In this document: positions 15,719-24,191 of the stretch, one piece after another
How the letters are laid out: each line of letters starts with the position of its first letter
How positions within the stretch are numbered: the stretch's first letter is position 1
NCBI GenBank assembly: GCA_934613505.1
Contig: CAKTTB010000002.1
Span: 1-64,000, forward strand
DNA: 64,000 nt
Source of the DNA: an uncultured Oscillospiraceae bacterium
Lineage (GTDB): Bacteria; Bacillota; Clostridia; Oscillospirales; Oscillospiraceae
Reading direction: 5' to 3'
Program-made: the position numbers and the translations under genes
The notes under the pieces: generated by a model
Told to the model about the DNA's origin: nothing
Seen by the model: only the letters and a program-made list of their open reading frames with translations
Databases searched by the model: none

Positions 15719-16693
15719 ATGAAGCAGTTGTTTCATAAAAGAATACCGGCGCTGCTTGCGGCGTTCGCGCTGGCGCTGGCGTTCAGCGTGCAGACGCTTG
15801 CGGCGGGGCGGACGCTCGTGCCGGGCGGATATACCGTGGGAATCAAGCTGTATATGGAAGGGCTTATGGTGACTGAGGTGGAGGACGGTGCGCCGGCCCA
15901 GCGCGCGGGCCTCAAAAAGGGCGACGTGATCGTCAGCGCGGGCGAAACGAAGACCGACAGCGCGCAGACGCTTCTGGATACGGTCCAGACGCCGGAGCCA
16001 GTGGTGCTTCGCATCGAGCGCGGCGGGCGCGAGGCGGAGTTCCTCGTCACGCCGGAACGGACGGCGGACGGCTACCGGCTGGGGATTCTGGTCCGGGATC
16101 ACATCGCCGGGATCGGCACGGTCACGTATTATGACCCTGCCGACGGAAGCTACGGCGCGCTGGGCCACGGCGTCAGCGGGCTGGACGGGACGCAGCTTCT
16201 GATGATGCAGTCGGGCTATCTCGTCCGGTCGAGCGTCGCGGAGGTGAGAACCGGCACGCGCGGCGCGCCTGGCGAGCTGCACGGGATCTTTGACGTGACG
16301 GACGCAGTCGGGACGGTGGAAAAAAACACGTCCTGCGGCATTTTCGGCACGCTCGCGCAGCCTGCGCCCGGCATTGCCGTCGAGACGGCGTCCCGCAGCC
16401 AGATCACCGTCGGCCCGGCCGAGATCCTGTCCAATGTGGAGGGCGAGCAGGTGCAGCGCTTTTCCATCCGCATCGACCGGATCGACCCGGACGCGAAAAA
16501 CGGACGGAACCTGCTCATCACCGTGACGGATGAAGCGCTGCTGGCCAAAACCGGCGGCATCGTGCAGGGGATGAGCGGCAGCCCGATTTTGCAGAACGGC
16601 CGCCTCGTCGGCGCGGTGACGCACGTCCTGGTCAATGACCCGACCTCCGGCTACGGGATCTTCATCGAAAACATGCTGGACGCAGCGGGATAA
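15719..16693 (+). CDS. spoIVB: SpoIVB-type S55 signalling protease
   Basis: Sporulation protease secreted from the forespore into the intermembrane space; in Bacillus it triggers pro-sigma-K processing. The 324-aa product has an N-terminal membrane/signal segment (about 9-29), a PDZ domain (about 45-110, with GAPAQRAGLKKGDVIVSAG), then the S55 domain with LGHGVSGLDG (catalytic His) and GMSGSPILQNGRLVGAVTHVLVNDPTSGYGIF (catalytic Ser in SGSP). Start ATG 15719 has GGGAGAGGA upstream. A CATGCTA about 45 bp upstream resembles a forespore sigma-G -10 box, but no good -35 was found. It stands alone, not next to spo0A as is common. Confidence 0.9.
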   Translation: MKQLFHKRIPALLAAFALALAFSVQTLAAGRTLVPGGYTVGIKLYMEGLMVTEVEDGAPAQRAGLKKGDVIVSAGETKTDSAQTLLDTVQTPEPVVLRIERGGREAEFLVTPERTADGYRLGILVRDHIAGIGTVTYYDPADGSYGALGHGVSGLDGTQLLMMQSGYLVRSSVAEVRTGTRGAPGELHGIFDVTDAVGTVEKNTSCGIFGTLAQPAPGIAVETASRSQITVGPAEILSNVEGEQVQRFSIRIDRIDPDAKNGRNLLITVTDEALLAKTGGIVQGMSGSPILQNGRLVGAVTHVLVNDPTSGYGIFIENMLDAAG

Positions 16694-16728
16694 AATGCGG
16701 CGGCTTCCGCAAGGAAGCCGCCGCATTT
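16693..16728. terminator. Bidirectional terminator, spoIVB / aminotransferase
   Basis: A perfect 16-bp stem (AAATGCGGCGGCTTCC) with a GCAA loop between convergent genes. Confidence 0.88.
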
Positions 16729-16729
16729 G

Positions 16730-17899
16730 TTATCTTGCCATTTTCTCTTTCAGGTGCGACAGACGGTCGAGGGCTTCGAGGAGGGTTTCGTCCTTCTTGG
16801 CAAAGTGGACGCGGACGATGTGATTCACGTCCTCGTTGAAGAACGACGTGCCGGGGACGCAGGCGACGCCGACCTTCTCGGCCATTTCCAGACAGAAGTC
16901 CACGTCGGACTCGCCCTTGCGCATGTACGGGCCGATGTCGGCCAGCACGAAATACGCGCCCTGCGGGTCGGTAAAGGGGATACCGATCTGCTTCAGACCG
17001 TCGGTGAACAGCTTCTTCATGTGCGCGTAATGATCGCCAAATTCCTTGTAATAGCTGTCCGGCATATCAAGGCCGACGACAGCGGCTTCCATCAGGGGTG
17101 ACGGCGCGCCGACGGTGTTGAAGTCGTGGTACTGCTTGATGCGGTCCATGATCGGCTTCGGCGCGATGGCGTAGCCCAGACGCCAGCCGGTGATGGAATA
17201 CGTCTTGGACAGGCTCGAGCAGCTGACCGTGCGTTCCCACATGCCGGGCAGGCTGTTCATGTAGATATGCTTGTGGCCGTCGTAGACGATATGCTCATAG
17301 ACCTCGTCCATGATGGCATAGGCGTCATACTTGATGCAAAGCTCCGAGATGAGCTTCAGCTCATCATACGTAAAGACCTTGCCGCTGGGGTTCGACGGGT
17401 TGCAGATCAGAATGGCCTTTGCGCCGGCTTTGAACGCGTCCTCAAGGACGTTTGCGTCAAAGTTGAACTCCGGCGGGACGAGCGGCACGAAGACCGGCTC
17501 ACAGTCGGCCATAATGGCCTGTGCACGGTAGTTTTCAAAGTACGGGGAGAACATGATGATCTTGTCGCCGGGATTCGTCAGGGCGAAGATCGTGTCGACC
17601 ATGGCCTCGGTCGAGCCGATGGTGACGACCATGTCGGTCTCCGGGTCGAGCGTGCGGCCCATGAAGCGGCCGGCCTTGCGCGCGAGCGCCTGCCGGAAGT
17701 TCGGCGCGCCCATCGTGATGGGATACTGGTGCGGGCCGAGCGCGCTGACCTCTGCCAGACGGTCGGTGAGCGCCTTGGGCGGGTCAAAGTCTGGGAAGCC
17801 CTGCGCCAGATTGATCGCGCCGCAGGCCAGACTGACGCGCGTCATCCGGCGGATGACGGAATCGGTGAATAATTTGTTTTTTCTGCTCATTTCCTGCAT
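16730..17899 (-). CDS. PLP aminotransferase, class I/II (probable aromatic)
   Basis: Fold-type I aminotransferase, 389 aa. INLAQGFPDFDPP near the N-terminus, ICNPSNPSGKVF, and the PLP lysine in SSLSKTYSITGWRLGY are clear. The family includes aspartate, aromatic and kynurenine aminotransferases. Being last in an operon with IorAB and PaaK points to interconversion of arylpyruvates (phenylpyruvate, 4-hydroxyphenylpyruvate, indolepyruvate) with their amino acids. It starts 18 bp after the ACT gene. Substrate and direction are inferred from context. Confidence 0.85.
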   Translation of the reverse strand: MQEMSRKNKLFTDSVIRRMTRVSLACGAINLAQGFPDFDPPKALTDRLAEVSALGPHQYPITMGAPNFRQALARKAGRFMGRTLDPETDMVVTIGSTEAMVDTIFALTNPGDKIIMFSPYFENYRAQAIMADCEPVFVPLVPPEFNFDANVLEDAFKAGAKAILICNPSNPSGKVFTYDELKLISELCIKYDAYAIMDEVYEHIVYDGHKHIYMNSLPGMWERTVSCSSLSKTYSITGWRLGYAIAPKPIMDRIKQYHDFNTVGAPSPLMEAAVVGLDMPDSYYKEFGDHYAHMKKLFTDGLKQIGIPFTDPQGAYFVLADIGPYMRKGESDVDFCLEMAEKVGVACVPGTSFFNEDVNHIVRVHFAKKDETLLEALDRLSHLKEKMAR

Positions 17900-17917
17900 G
17901 GTGTGTTCCTGCCTTTC

Positions 17918-18358
17918 TCAGTGCGCTGCAACGATCCCAAGCGTAGTTTCATCGGCGAGCGCGATGCCGCTCTTCTGCAGGAGCGCGGCGACCGCCGCTG
18001 TGTCGGAGACGCGGAGGATCATATAGGCCATGCCGTTCGGCTGGCCGAAGATAGAATACATATAATTGACGTCGACGCTGTTTTTTGCCAGAAGCTGCAG
18101 AAGACCGCTCAGCCCGCCCGGCGCGTCGGGAACACCCGCGGCGATGACCTCGCTGGTGGAGTAGATGAACCCGTTCTCCCGCAGCACGCGGCAGGCCTCC
18201 GGCTCGTGGCTGGCGATCAGGCGCAGAACGCCGTAGTCCGAGGTCTCGGCAATGTTGATGGCGCGCAGGTCTACGCCGCTGTCTGCCAGCAGCGCGGTGA
18301 TCTCGGCCAGACGGCCGGCACGGTTTTCCAGAAATACGGAAATCTGATGAATAGCCAT
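17918..18358 (-). CDS. Tandem ACT-domain protein
   Basis: A 146-aa cytosolic protein made of two ACT domains: residues 1-65 start IHQISVFLENRAGRLAEITALL, and about 70-140 start at the glycine-rich GLSGLLQLLAKNSVDVNYMYS. ACT domains bind amino acids as allosteric regulators. No enzyme domain is attached. Located between paaK and the aminotransferase, it may sense an aromatic amino acid and tune those enzymes. Such ACT proteins often accompany paaK/ior clusters in anaerobes. The regulatory role is inferred. Confidence 0.82.
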   Translation of the reverse strand: MAIHQISVFLENRAGRLAEITALLADSGVDLRAINIAETSDYGVLRLIASHEPEACRVLRENGFIYSTSEVIAAGVPDAPGGLSGLLQLLAKNSVDVNYMYSIFGQPNGMAYMILRVSDTAAVAALLQKSGIALADETTLGIVAAH

Positions 18359-18372
18359 AGAATCGTCCTCCT

Positions 18373-19671
18373 TTAGATCTTACGCTTGTCGATCACGCGG
18401 ATGGCTTTGCCCTCGCTGCGGGCGATGGACTTCGGGGAGACCAGATGGACCTGCGCATAGATGCCAAGCATGGCCTTGAGCGCGGCGACGAGGCTCTTTT
18501 CGCGCTTCGTGATCTCGGCCAGAGAATCGGAGAAGTGGTCGGGCGTCATCTCGACGAGGACGTCGAGCGTGTCGGAGTTGTTGACGCGGTCGACTACGAT
18601 CTGATAGTTGGACGTGTAGCCCTGCTCCAGCAGGACCGTCTCGATCTGCGACGGGAAGACGTTGACGCCCTTGACGATCAGCATATCGTCGCTGCGGCCT
18701 CTCGGCTTGCACATCTTGATGTGCGTGCGGCCGCAGGGGCATGCTTCGCGGCGCAGCACGCAGATATCGCGCGTGCGGTAGCGCAGCAGCGGAAAGGCCT
18801 GCTTCGTGATGGACGTGAAGACCAGCTCGCCCTGCGTGCCTTCCGGCAGGACCTCACCGGTGTCGGGATCGATGATCTCGGCGATAAAATGATCTTCGTT
18901 GATGTGCATACCGGCCTGTGCACTGCATTCATAGGCCACGCCCGGGCCGGACAGCTCGGTCAGACCGTAGATATCATAGGCCTTGATGCCGAGGCGCTTC
19001 TGGATATCCTGCCGCATCTGTTCGCTCCATGCTTCCGCGCCGAAGATACCAGCCTTGAGATGGATCTTGTCCTGCAGACCACGCTCGTGGATGGATTCTG
19101 CCAGATAGGCGGCGTAGGACGGCGTGCAGCAGAGGATCGTCGAGCCGAGATCCTCCATGAACTGCAGCTGCCGGTCGGTGTTGCCGGAGGACATCGGGAG
19201 CGTCAGGCAGCCAAGCTTCTGGCTGCCGCCGTTGAGGCCGAAGCCGCCGGTGAACAGGCCGTAGCCGTAGGCCACCTGGCAGACATCTTCCACCGTGCCG
19301 CCCGCGGCGGCAATGGCTCTCGCGCAGCAGTCCTCCCAGAGGTCAATGTCCTCTTTCGTATAGAACGCGACGACGCGCTTGCCGGTCGTGCCGGAGGTGG
19401 AGTGGATGCGGACGCAGTCCTTCAGAGGCACTGCGAGCAGGCCGTAGGGATACGCGTCGCGCAGGTCGGCCTTGCTGAGAAACGGGAGCTTGTAGAGATC
19501 ATCCCGGCTTTTGATATCGTCTGGCGTGAGGCCTGCCGCTTCCATTTTTGCGCGGTAATAGGGGACATTGTCCCAGACGTGGCGCACCTGCCGCACGAGC
19601 CGCTCATCCTGCCAGCTTTTGATTTGCTCGGGGCTGGCACATTCGATTTCTTTCTGATAATAGTGTTCCAT
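18373..19671 (-). CDS. paaK: Phenylacetate-CoA ligase
   Basis: ATP-dependent activation of phenylacetate or a related arylacetate to its CoA thioester. The 432-aa length is normal. Residues near 90-105 hold the P-loop-like HSTSGTTGKRVVAFYT; DIYGLTELSGPGVAYEC and the C-terminal KGVNVFPSQIE complete the ANL-family pattern. Conserved cysteines lie in the RREACPCGRTH region. It is 9 bp from iorB. Next to IorAB it links arylacetates to arylacetyl-CoA, the partner substrate of IorAB. Confidence 0.92.
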   Translation of the reverse strand: MEHYYQKEIECASPEQIKSWQDERLVRQVRHVWDNVPYYRAKMEAAGLTPDDIKSRDDLYKLPFLSKADLRDAYPYGLLAVPLKDCVRIHSTSGTTGKRVVAFYTKEDIDLWEDCCARAIAAAGGTVEDVCQVAYGYGLFTGGFGLNGGSQKLGCLTLPMSSGNTDRQLQFMEDLGSTILCCTPSYAAYLAESIHERGLQDKIHLKAGIFGAEAWSEQMRQDIQKRLGIKAYDIYGLTELSGPGVAYECSAQAGMHINEDHFIAEIIDPDTGEVLPEGTQGELVFTSITKQAFPLLRYRTRDICVLRREACPCGRTHIKMCKPRGRSDDMLIVKGVNVFPSQIETVLLEQGYTSNYQIVVDRVNNSDTLDVLVEMTPDHFSDSLAEITKREKSLVAALKAMLGIYAQVHLVSPKSIARSEGKAIRVIDKRKI

Positions 19672-19680
19672 GGATGCTCC

Positions 19681-20253
19681 TTATGCTTCCTTGCCAAGGG
19701 CAAAGGCCTTTTTGTTGAGTTCGAGGAATTTGGCCGGGACGCTCTTTTCAATCGCGTCCTGCCACTGCTCGTCTGTAAAGTGGAAATACCGGCTGAGCCG
19801 TCCCAGCAGGACGAGATTGACCGCCTTGGCTGAGCCTGCCTGCAAGGCCAGACCCAGCGCGTCCATGGCGTCGAGCCGGATGGGGAGCGCCGCGAGCTTC
19901 TGCTCCAGCGCCTTGGGATACTCCGCCGCGCCGGTGATGACCGGCATGGGGTTGATCTTCTGCGTATTTGTCAGCAGAATGCCGCCTTCTTTGAGGTATT
20001 CCGCCCAGCGGGCAGCCTCCAGCAGCTCAAAGCTTACAATGATGTCCGCTTCGCCCTTGTCGATGATGGGAGAATAGACCTTGTCGCCGCAGCGCACATA
20101 GGTGACGACGCTGCCGCCGCGCTGGCTCATGCCGTGTACCTCGCTGACCTTGACGTCATAGCCGTTTTCCAGCAGAATGCGGCCCAGCAGCTTGCTGGCC
20201 AGCAGCGTACCCTGACCGCCGACGCCGACGATCATGATGTTTTTCGATTCCAT
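19681..20253 (-). CDS. iorB: Indolepyruvate:ferredoxin oxidoreductase, beta subunit
   Basis: Small subunit of the reversible TPP/ferredoxin enzyme that interconverts arylpyruvate plus CoA with arylacetyl-CoA plus CO2. The 190-aa product has NIMIVGVGGQGTLLASKLLGRILL at the N-terminus and the VSEVHGMSQRGGSV region typical of gamma-type subunits. Start 20253 (MESKN) is preferred: AGGAGG is 7 bp from it but only 1 bp from the ATG at 20259. It is 12 bp after iorA. Confidence 0.92.
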   Translation of the reverse strand: MESKNIMIVGVGGQGTLLASKLLGRILLENGYDVKVSEVHGMSQRGGSVVTYVRCGDKVYSPIIDKGEADIIVSFELLEAARWAEYLKEGGILLTNTQKINPMPVITGAAEYPKALEQKLAALPIRLDAMDALGLALQAGSAKAVNLVLLGRLSRYFHFTDEQWQDAIEKSVPAKFLELNKKAFALGKEA

Positions 20254-20265
20254 GGCCATACCTCC

Positions 20266-22002
20266 TTACGCTTCTCCCAGCGCGCCTTTTTTGCACAGCT
20301 GGCGGCACAGGCCGCAGCCCGTGCAGAGGGTGTTGTCGATCTGGACCTTCCCGCCCATCACGCTGATGGCGGGACAGCCGAGCTTCATGCAGGCCTTGCA
20401 GCCCACGCATTTTTCGGGCTTTGCTTCGATGGGACCGGGGTGCTTCACATATTTGAGCAGCGCGCACGGGCGGCGGGAGATGATGACCGACGGCTCGCGC
20501 GCGGCCAGCTCCTCCTTGACGGCCGTGTCGCACGCGGCAAGATCATACGGATCGACGACGCGCACGCGGCGGATGCCGACTGCGTGGCACAGCGCTTCCA
20601 GATCGATCTTCGTACAGGGGTCGCCCTTGAGATTGAAGCCCGTGGTCGGGTTCTGCTGGTGGCCGGTCATGCCGGTGATGGAATTATCGAGGATGATGAC
20701 GGTCGAGGTCGACTCGTTGTAGGCGATGTTGATAAGGCCTGTCACGCCGGAGTGCATGAACGTCGAATCGCCGATGACAGCGACGGCGTGATCGGCGTTC
20801 TGCTCGCCGGAGGCCTTGTTGAAGCCGTGCAGGCCGGAGACGGATGCGCCCATGCAGATGGTCGAGTCGATCGACTGCAGCGGCGCGGCCGCGCCCAGCG
20901 TGTAGCAGCCGATGTCGCCGAGAACGGTCAGCTTGTTCTTTTTGAGCGTGTAGAACAGACCGCGGTGCGGACAGCCCGCGCACATGACGGGCGGCCGGGC
21001 CGGGATCGGCTCATCGAGGGCGTGACCGGTATGGACAGCCATGCCGAGCTTTTCGGCAATATAATTCTGGCTGAACTCGCCGATGCAGCCGAACAGCTCC
21101 TTGCCCGTGACGTTCTGGATGCCGATGGAGCGGCAGTGCGCTTCGATGATCCCGTCCAGCTCCTCCACGACGACGACCTTCTCCACGCTCTTTGCAAACG
21201 CGCGGAGCTTCTCGACCGGCAGCGGATGGATCATGCCGAGCTTCAGAACGGGGTATCTGTCGCCGCAGACCTCCTTGACGTACTGGTAGCTCGTCGAGGA
21301 CGCGACAAGGCCGATGGAGTGATCGAAGCCGTCCTCCACGCGGTTCACATCCGCCGTCTCCGCCCACGCCTGCAGCGCGAGCGTGCGCTGCTCGACGATG
21401 GGGTGCCGCGCCTTGGCACAGGCGGGCATCATGACAAATTTGGCGATGTTCTTCTCATAGGGGATGGGCGCGTGTTCCTGCCGGTCGGCGGTCTCAACGA
21501 CGCTCTGCGCATGCGCCACGCGGGTACACATCTTGAGAAGCACGGGGGTATCGAACTGCTCGGAAAGCTCGTAACCGAGCTTCGCGAACGCCAGCGACTC
21601 CGCCGCGTCGGACGGCTCGAGCATCGGGAGCTTCGCCGCGATGGCATAGTGGCGGGAATCCTGCTCGTTCTGGGACGAGTGCATCCCCGCATCATCCGCC
21701 ACGCCGATGACAAGACCGCCGCGCACGCCGGTATAGGACAGCGTAAACAGCGGGTCTGCCGCGACGTTCAGACCGACGTGCTTCATGCCGCAGAAGCTGC
21801 GGTAGCCGGCCAGACTCGCGCCGAAGGCCGCTTCCATGGCGACCTTCTCGTTGGGCGCCCATTCTGCGTAAATTTCAGGATATTTGGCCGCACATTCCGT
21901 GATTTCCGTGCTGGGCGTGCCGGGATAGCTGGAGACAAAGCTGCAGCCCGCTTCAAACAGGCCGCGGGCGGCGGCTTCGTTGCCGAGCATCAGAGTTTTC
22001 AT
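20266..22002 (-). CDS. iorA: Indolepyruvate:ferredoxin oxidoreductase, alpha subunit
   Basis: Large catalytic subunit, 578 aa. N-terminal pyrimidine-binding domain (GNEAAARGLFEAGCSFVSSYPGTPSTEI), central domain, a TPP-binding domain around GDIGCYTLGA...GDSTFMHSG, and two C-terminal 4Fe-4S motifs, CVGCKACMKLGCPA and CTGCGLCRQLCKKGA. It is oxygen-sensitive, which implies an anaerobe. IorAB acts on indole-, phenyl- and 4-hydroxyphenylpyruvate; with reduced ferredoxin and CO2 it can run toward the 2-oxo acid. A T-box upstream of the operon suggests the latter here. Confidence 0.95.
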   Translation of the reverse strand: MKTLMLGNEAAARGLFEAGCSFVSSYPGTPSTEITECAAKYPEIYAEWAPNEKVAMEAAFGASLAGYRSFCGMKHVGLNVAADPLFTLSYTGVRGGLVIGVADDAGMHSSQNEQDSRHYAIAAKLPMLEPSDAAESLAFAKLGYELSEQFDTPVLLKMCTRVAHAQSVVETADRQEHAPIPYEKNIAKFVMMPACAKARHPIVEQRTLALQAWAETADVNRVEDGFDHSIGLVASSTSYQYVKEVCGDRYPVLKLGMIHPLPVEKLRAFAKSVEKVVVVEELDGIIEAHCRSIGIQNVTGKELFGCIGEFSQNYIAEKLGMAVHTGHALDEPIPARPPVMCAGCPHRGLFYTLKKNKLTVLGDIGCYTLGAAAPLQSIDSTICMGASVSGLHGFNKASGEQNADHAVAVIGDSTFMHSGVTGLINIAYNESTSTVIILDNSITGMTGHQQNPTTGFNLKGDPCTKIDLEALCHAVGIRRVRVVDPYDLAACDTAVKEELAAREPSVIISRRPCALLKYVKHPGPIEAKPEKCVGCKACMKLGCPAISVMGGKVQIDNTLCTGCGLCRQLCKKGALGEA

Positions 22003-22082
22003 GGGGGATCCCTCCTGTCCGCGGCAGAGCCGCGAGAAAAAATTATTTTTATTGTATTCTTTTTGACGCGATTCGTCAAGAT

Positions 22083-23720
22083 TCAGGCACGGGTCTGTTC
22101 TTCGACCAGCCTGCCGCCGCAGTAGATCTGCCGCAGGACGGGCTTTTCAATCTTTCCGGTCGGGTTGCGCGGGACTTTGGCGAAGATGACGCGCCGCGGC
22201 CGCTTGTAGCGCGGCAGCTCGCGGCAGAAGGCGCTGATCTCATCCTCTGTACATTGGACGCCGTCCTTCAGCTCGATGATGGCGGCGGCGATCTCGCCCA
22301 GACGTGCGTCGGGAAGCCCGATGACGGCCACATCCTTGATCTTGTCGAAGCGGCGCAGGAAATCTTCGATCTGCACCGGATAGAGGTTCTCGCCGCCGGA
22401 GATGATGACGTCCTTCTTCCGGTCGACCAGATAGATGAATCCGTCCTCGTCCTCGCGGGCCATGTCGCCCGTCCAGAGCCAGTCGCCGTGCAGGATCTCC
22501 GCCGTGGCCTCCGGGTTTTTATAGTAGCACTTCATGATGCCGGGGCCGCTGACGGCCAGCTCGCCGATTGCGCCGGGCGCGACGTCTTGGCCGTTTTCGT
22601 CCAGAATGCGCGTCTGCCAGAGATAGCCCGCCCTGCCGATCGCGCCGATCTTGTCCAGATGGTCGAGACCGAGATGTACGCAGCCGGGGCCGATGGATTC
22701 GCTCAGGCCGTAGTTCGTGTCGTATTTATGGTGCGGGAAATATTTGAGCCAGCGCTTGATGAGGCTGGGCGGCACCGGCTGCGCGCCGATGTGCATGAGA
22801 CGCCACTGCTCCAGAAGATAATGGTCGAGATTGACGCGGCCGGATTCGATCGCGTCGAGGATATCCTGCGCCCACGGCACGAGCAGCCAGACGATCGTGC
22901 ATTTTTCCTCCGTGACCGTCCGCAGGATCCACTCCGGCTTCACGCCGCGCAGCAGCACGGCCTTGCCGCCAGAGATGAGACTGCCGAACCAGTGCATCTT
23001 TGCGCCCGTGTGGTAGAGCGGGGGAATGCAGAGGAAGACGTCGTCCTTCGTCTGCCCGTGGTGATGCTGCTCCGTCATGCAGGAACAGACGAGCGCCCGG
23101 TGCCGGTGCAGAATGGCCTTCGGGAAGCCCGTCGTGCCAGAGGAGAAGTAGATCGCGGCGTCGTCCTCTTCGTCAAGCGCAACAGGAGGCGCACTGGAGG
23201 AACAGAAGCCCATCAGCCGCAGGCAGTCCTCGGCGTAGGCCGGCACGTTCCGGCCGACAAACAGCCGGATCTTCACGCGGGTCAGGCTCTGCTGGATGGG
23301 ATCCAGACGGCTGACAAACTCCGGTCCGAAGACCAGCACCTCCACATCGGCAAGATCGAGACAGTAGGCGATCTCGTCTGAAGCATACCGGAAGTTGAGC
23401 GGCACCGCGATGCACCCGGCCTTGAGGATGCCAAAGTAGATGGGCAGCCACTCCAGACAGTTCATGAGAAGAATGCCGACCTTTGTCCCGCGCTGCACGC
23501 CGCGGCTGAGAAGAAAGTTTGCAAACCGGTTGGCACGCCGGTCAAAATCGCGCCAGGACAGTTCTCGCCGGTACGGTGCGTCGGGCTGCGCCTCGGCAAT
23601 GAGGCTCGCTTCGCGCCAGGTGACGGCGCTGTCGCGCTCTTCGGATGGGTTGACCTCCACCAGCGCCGTATCCGCGCCGTACAGCCGCGCGTTGCGCTCG
23701 AGAAAATCGGTAATGACCAT
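22083..23720 (-). CDS. AMP-dependent acyl-CoA synthetase (ANL family)
   Basis: First gene of the T-box operon, 545 aa. Motifs YFSSGTTGFPKAILHRHRAL (ATP loop), NYGLSESIG, WLWTGDMARED and the C-terminal GGENLYPVQIE and NPTGKIEKP (catalytic Lys) are intact. The start is ATG 23720 (MVITDF), ten bases from AAGGAG; the ATG at 23729 is only one base from it. It is unlike PaaK in sequence and probably activates a different acid, perhaps another arylacetate, arylpropionate or medium-chain acid. The true substrate cannot be told from sequence. Confidence 0.87.
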   Translation of the reverse strand: MVITDFLERNARLYGADTALVEVNPSEERDSAVTWREASLIAEAQPDAPYRRELSWRDFDRRANRFANFLLSRGVQRGTKVGILLMNCLEWLPIYFGILKAGCIAVPLNFRYASDEIAYCLDLADVEVLVFGPEFVSRLDPIQQSLTRVKIRLFVGRNVPAYAEDCLRLMGFCSSSAPPVALDEEDDAAIYFSSGTTGFPKAILHRHRALVCSCMTEQHHHGQTKDDVFLCIPPLYHTGAKMHWFGSLISGGKAVLLRGVKPEWILRTVTEEKCTIVWLLVPWAQDILDAIESGRVNLDHYLLEQWRLMHIGAQPVPPSLIKRWLKYFPHHKYDTNYGLSESIGPGCVHLGLDHLDKIGAIGRAGYLWQTRILDENGQDVAPGAIGELAVSGPGIMKCYYKNPEATAEILHGDWLWTGDMAREDEDGFIYLVDRKKDVIISGGENLYPVQIEDFLRRFDKIKDVAVIGLPDARLGEIAAAIIELKDGVQCTEDEISAFCRELPRYKRPRRVIFAKVPRNPTGKIEKPVLRQIYCGGRLVEEQTRA

Positions 23721-23749
23721 GTTTTTCATACTCCTTTTTGCTGCGGGCA

Positions 23750-24020
23750 AAAGAAAAACGCCCGCTGCACATCGTAAAAGTGCAGAGGACGAGAAGTTCC
23801 CGTGGTACCACCTCTATTTACCGCTTGCGCGGCCTCACCGGACACTGACATGTCCACTGCGCGTTATCGGGCGCACCCGGCTCCGTCTATTGGCGTTTCC
23901 ACGTTCGGGGAGCTGCTCGGAAGGGTATTCGGCCCGGGGTCCTGCGCTGCCTTGCACCAAGCGGCAGCTCTCTGGGCAGGAGAATACGGACGTACTTGTC
24001 TTCGTCATAGCATTTTCTCC
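23750..24020 (-). promoter_or_regulatory. T-box riboswitch, probable Tyr (UAC) specifier
   Basis: The minus strand contains the hallmark T-box AGGTGGTACCACGG (complement 23799-23818) and a terminator (CTGCAC/GTGCAG stem, 23756-23790, T-run). The stem I landmarks are GACGAAGACAAGTA, CCAGAGAGC, GGTGCAAGG and then GAA-TAC-CC before TTCCGAG. The codon after the conserved GAA (23925-23927) is UAC, tyrosine. The bulge TGGT fits a tRNA with discriminator A, as in tRNA-Tyr. Uncharged tRNA would prevent termination and turn on the downstream acyl-CoA ligase-iorAB-paaK-ACT-aminotransferase operon. Confidence 0.9.
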
Positions 24021-24024
24021 TTGG

Positions 24025-24053
24025 ACTTTAGCACGTTTGGCTGTTAAAGTCAA
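24025..24053 (-). promoter_or_regulatory. Promoter of the T-box operon
   Basis: TTGACT, 17 bp, TAAAGT on the minus strand, just upstream of the T-box leader. Confidence 0.75.
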
Positions 24054-24133
24054 GCGGCGGCGCGACAATTTTCGCAGGTGCTACAAAATCAGACTGCGGC
24101 GGTCATGGAAAACGTAGAAAAAAAGGCGGCGGC

Positions 24134-24162
24134 TTGCGAATGCGCGCCGGATGTGGTAAACT
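24134..24162 (+). promoter_or_regulatory. Distal promoter upstream of glgB
   Basis: TTGCGA, 17 bp, TAAACT, followed by a good ribosome site (AGGAGGG at 24179) and a small open frame. Confidence 0.45.
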
Positions 24163-24191
24163 GGATACACACCCAGACAGGAGGGATACCG

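Noticed and set aside
16730..24020. Reading the IorAB/PaaK operon simply as aromatic amino acid fermentation
   Set aside because: Not excluded, but a T-box induces on amino acid shortage, which is the wrong sign for a catabolic operon; salvage fits better.
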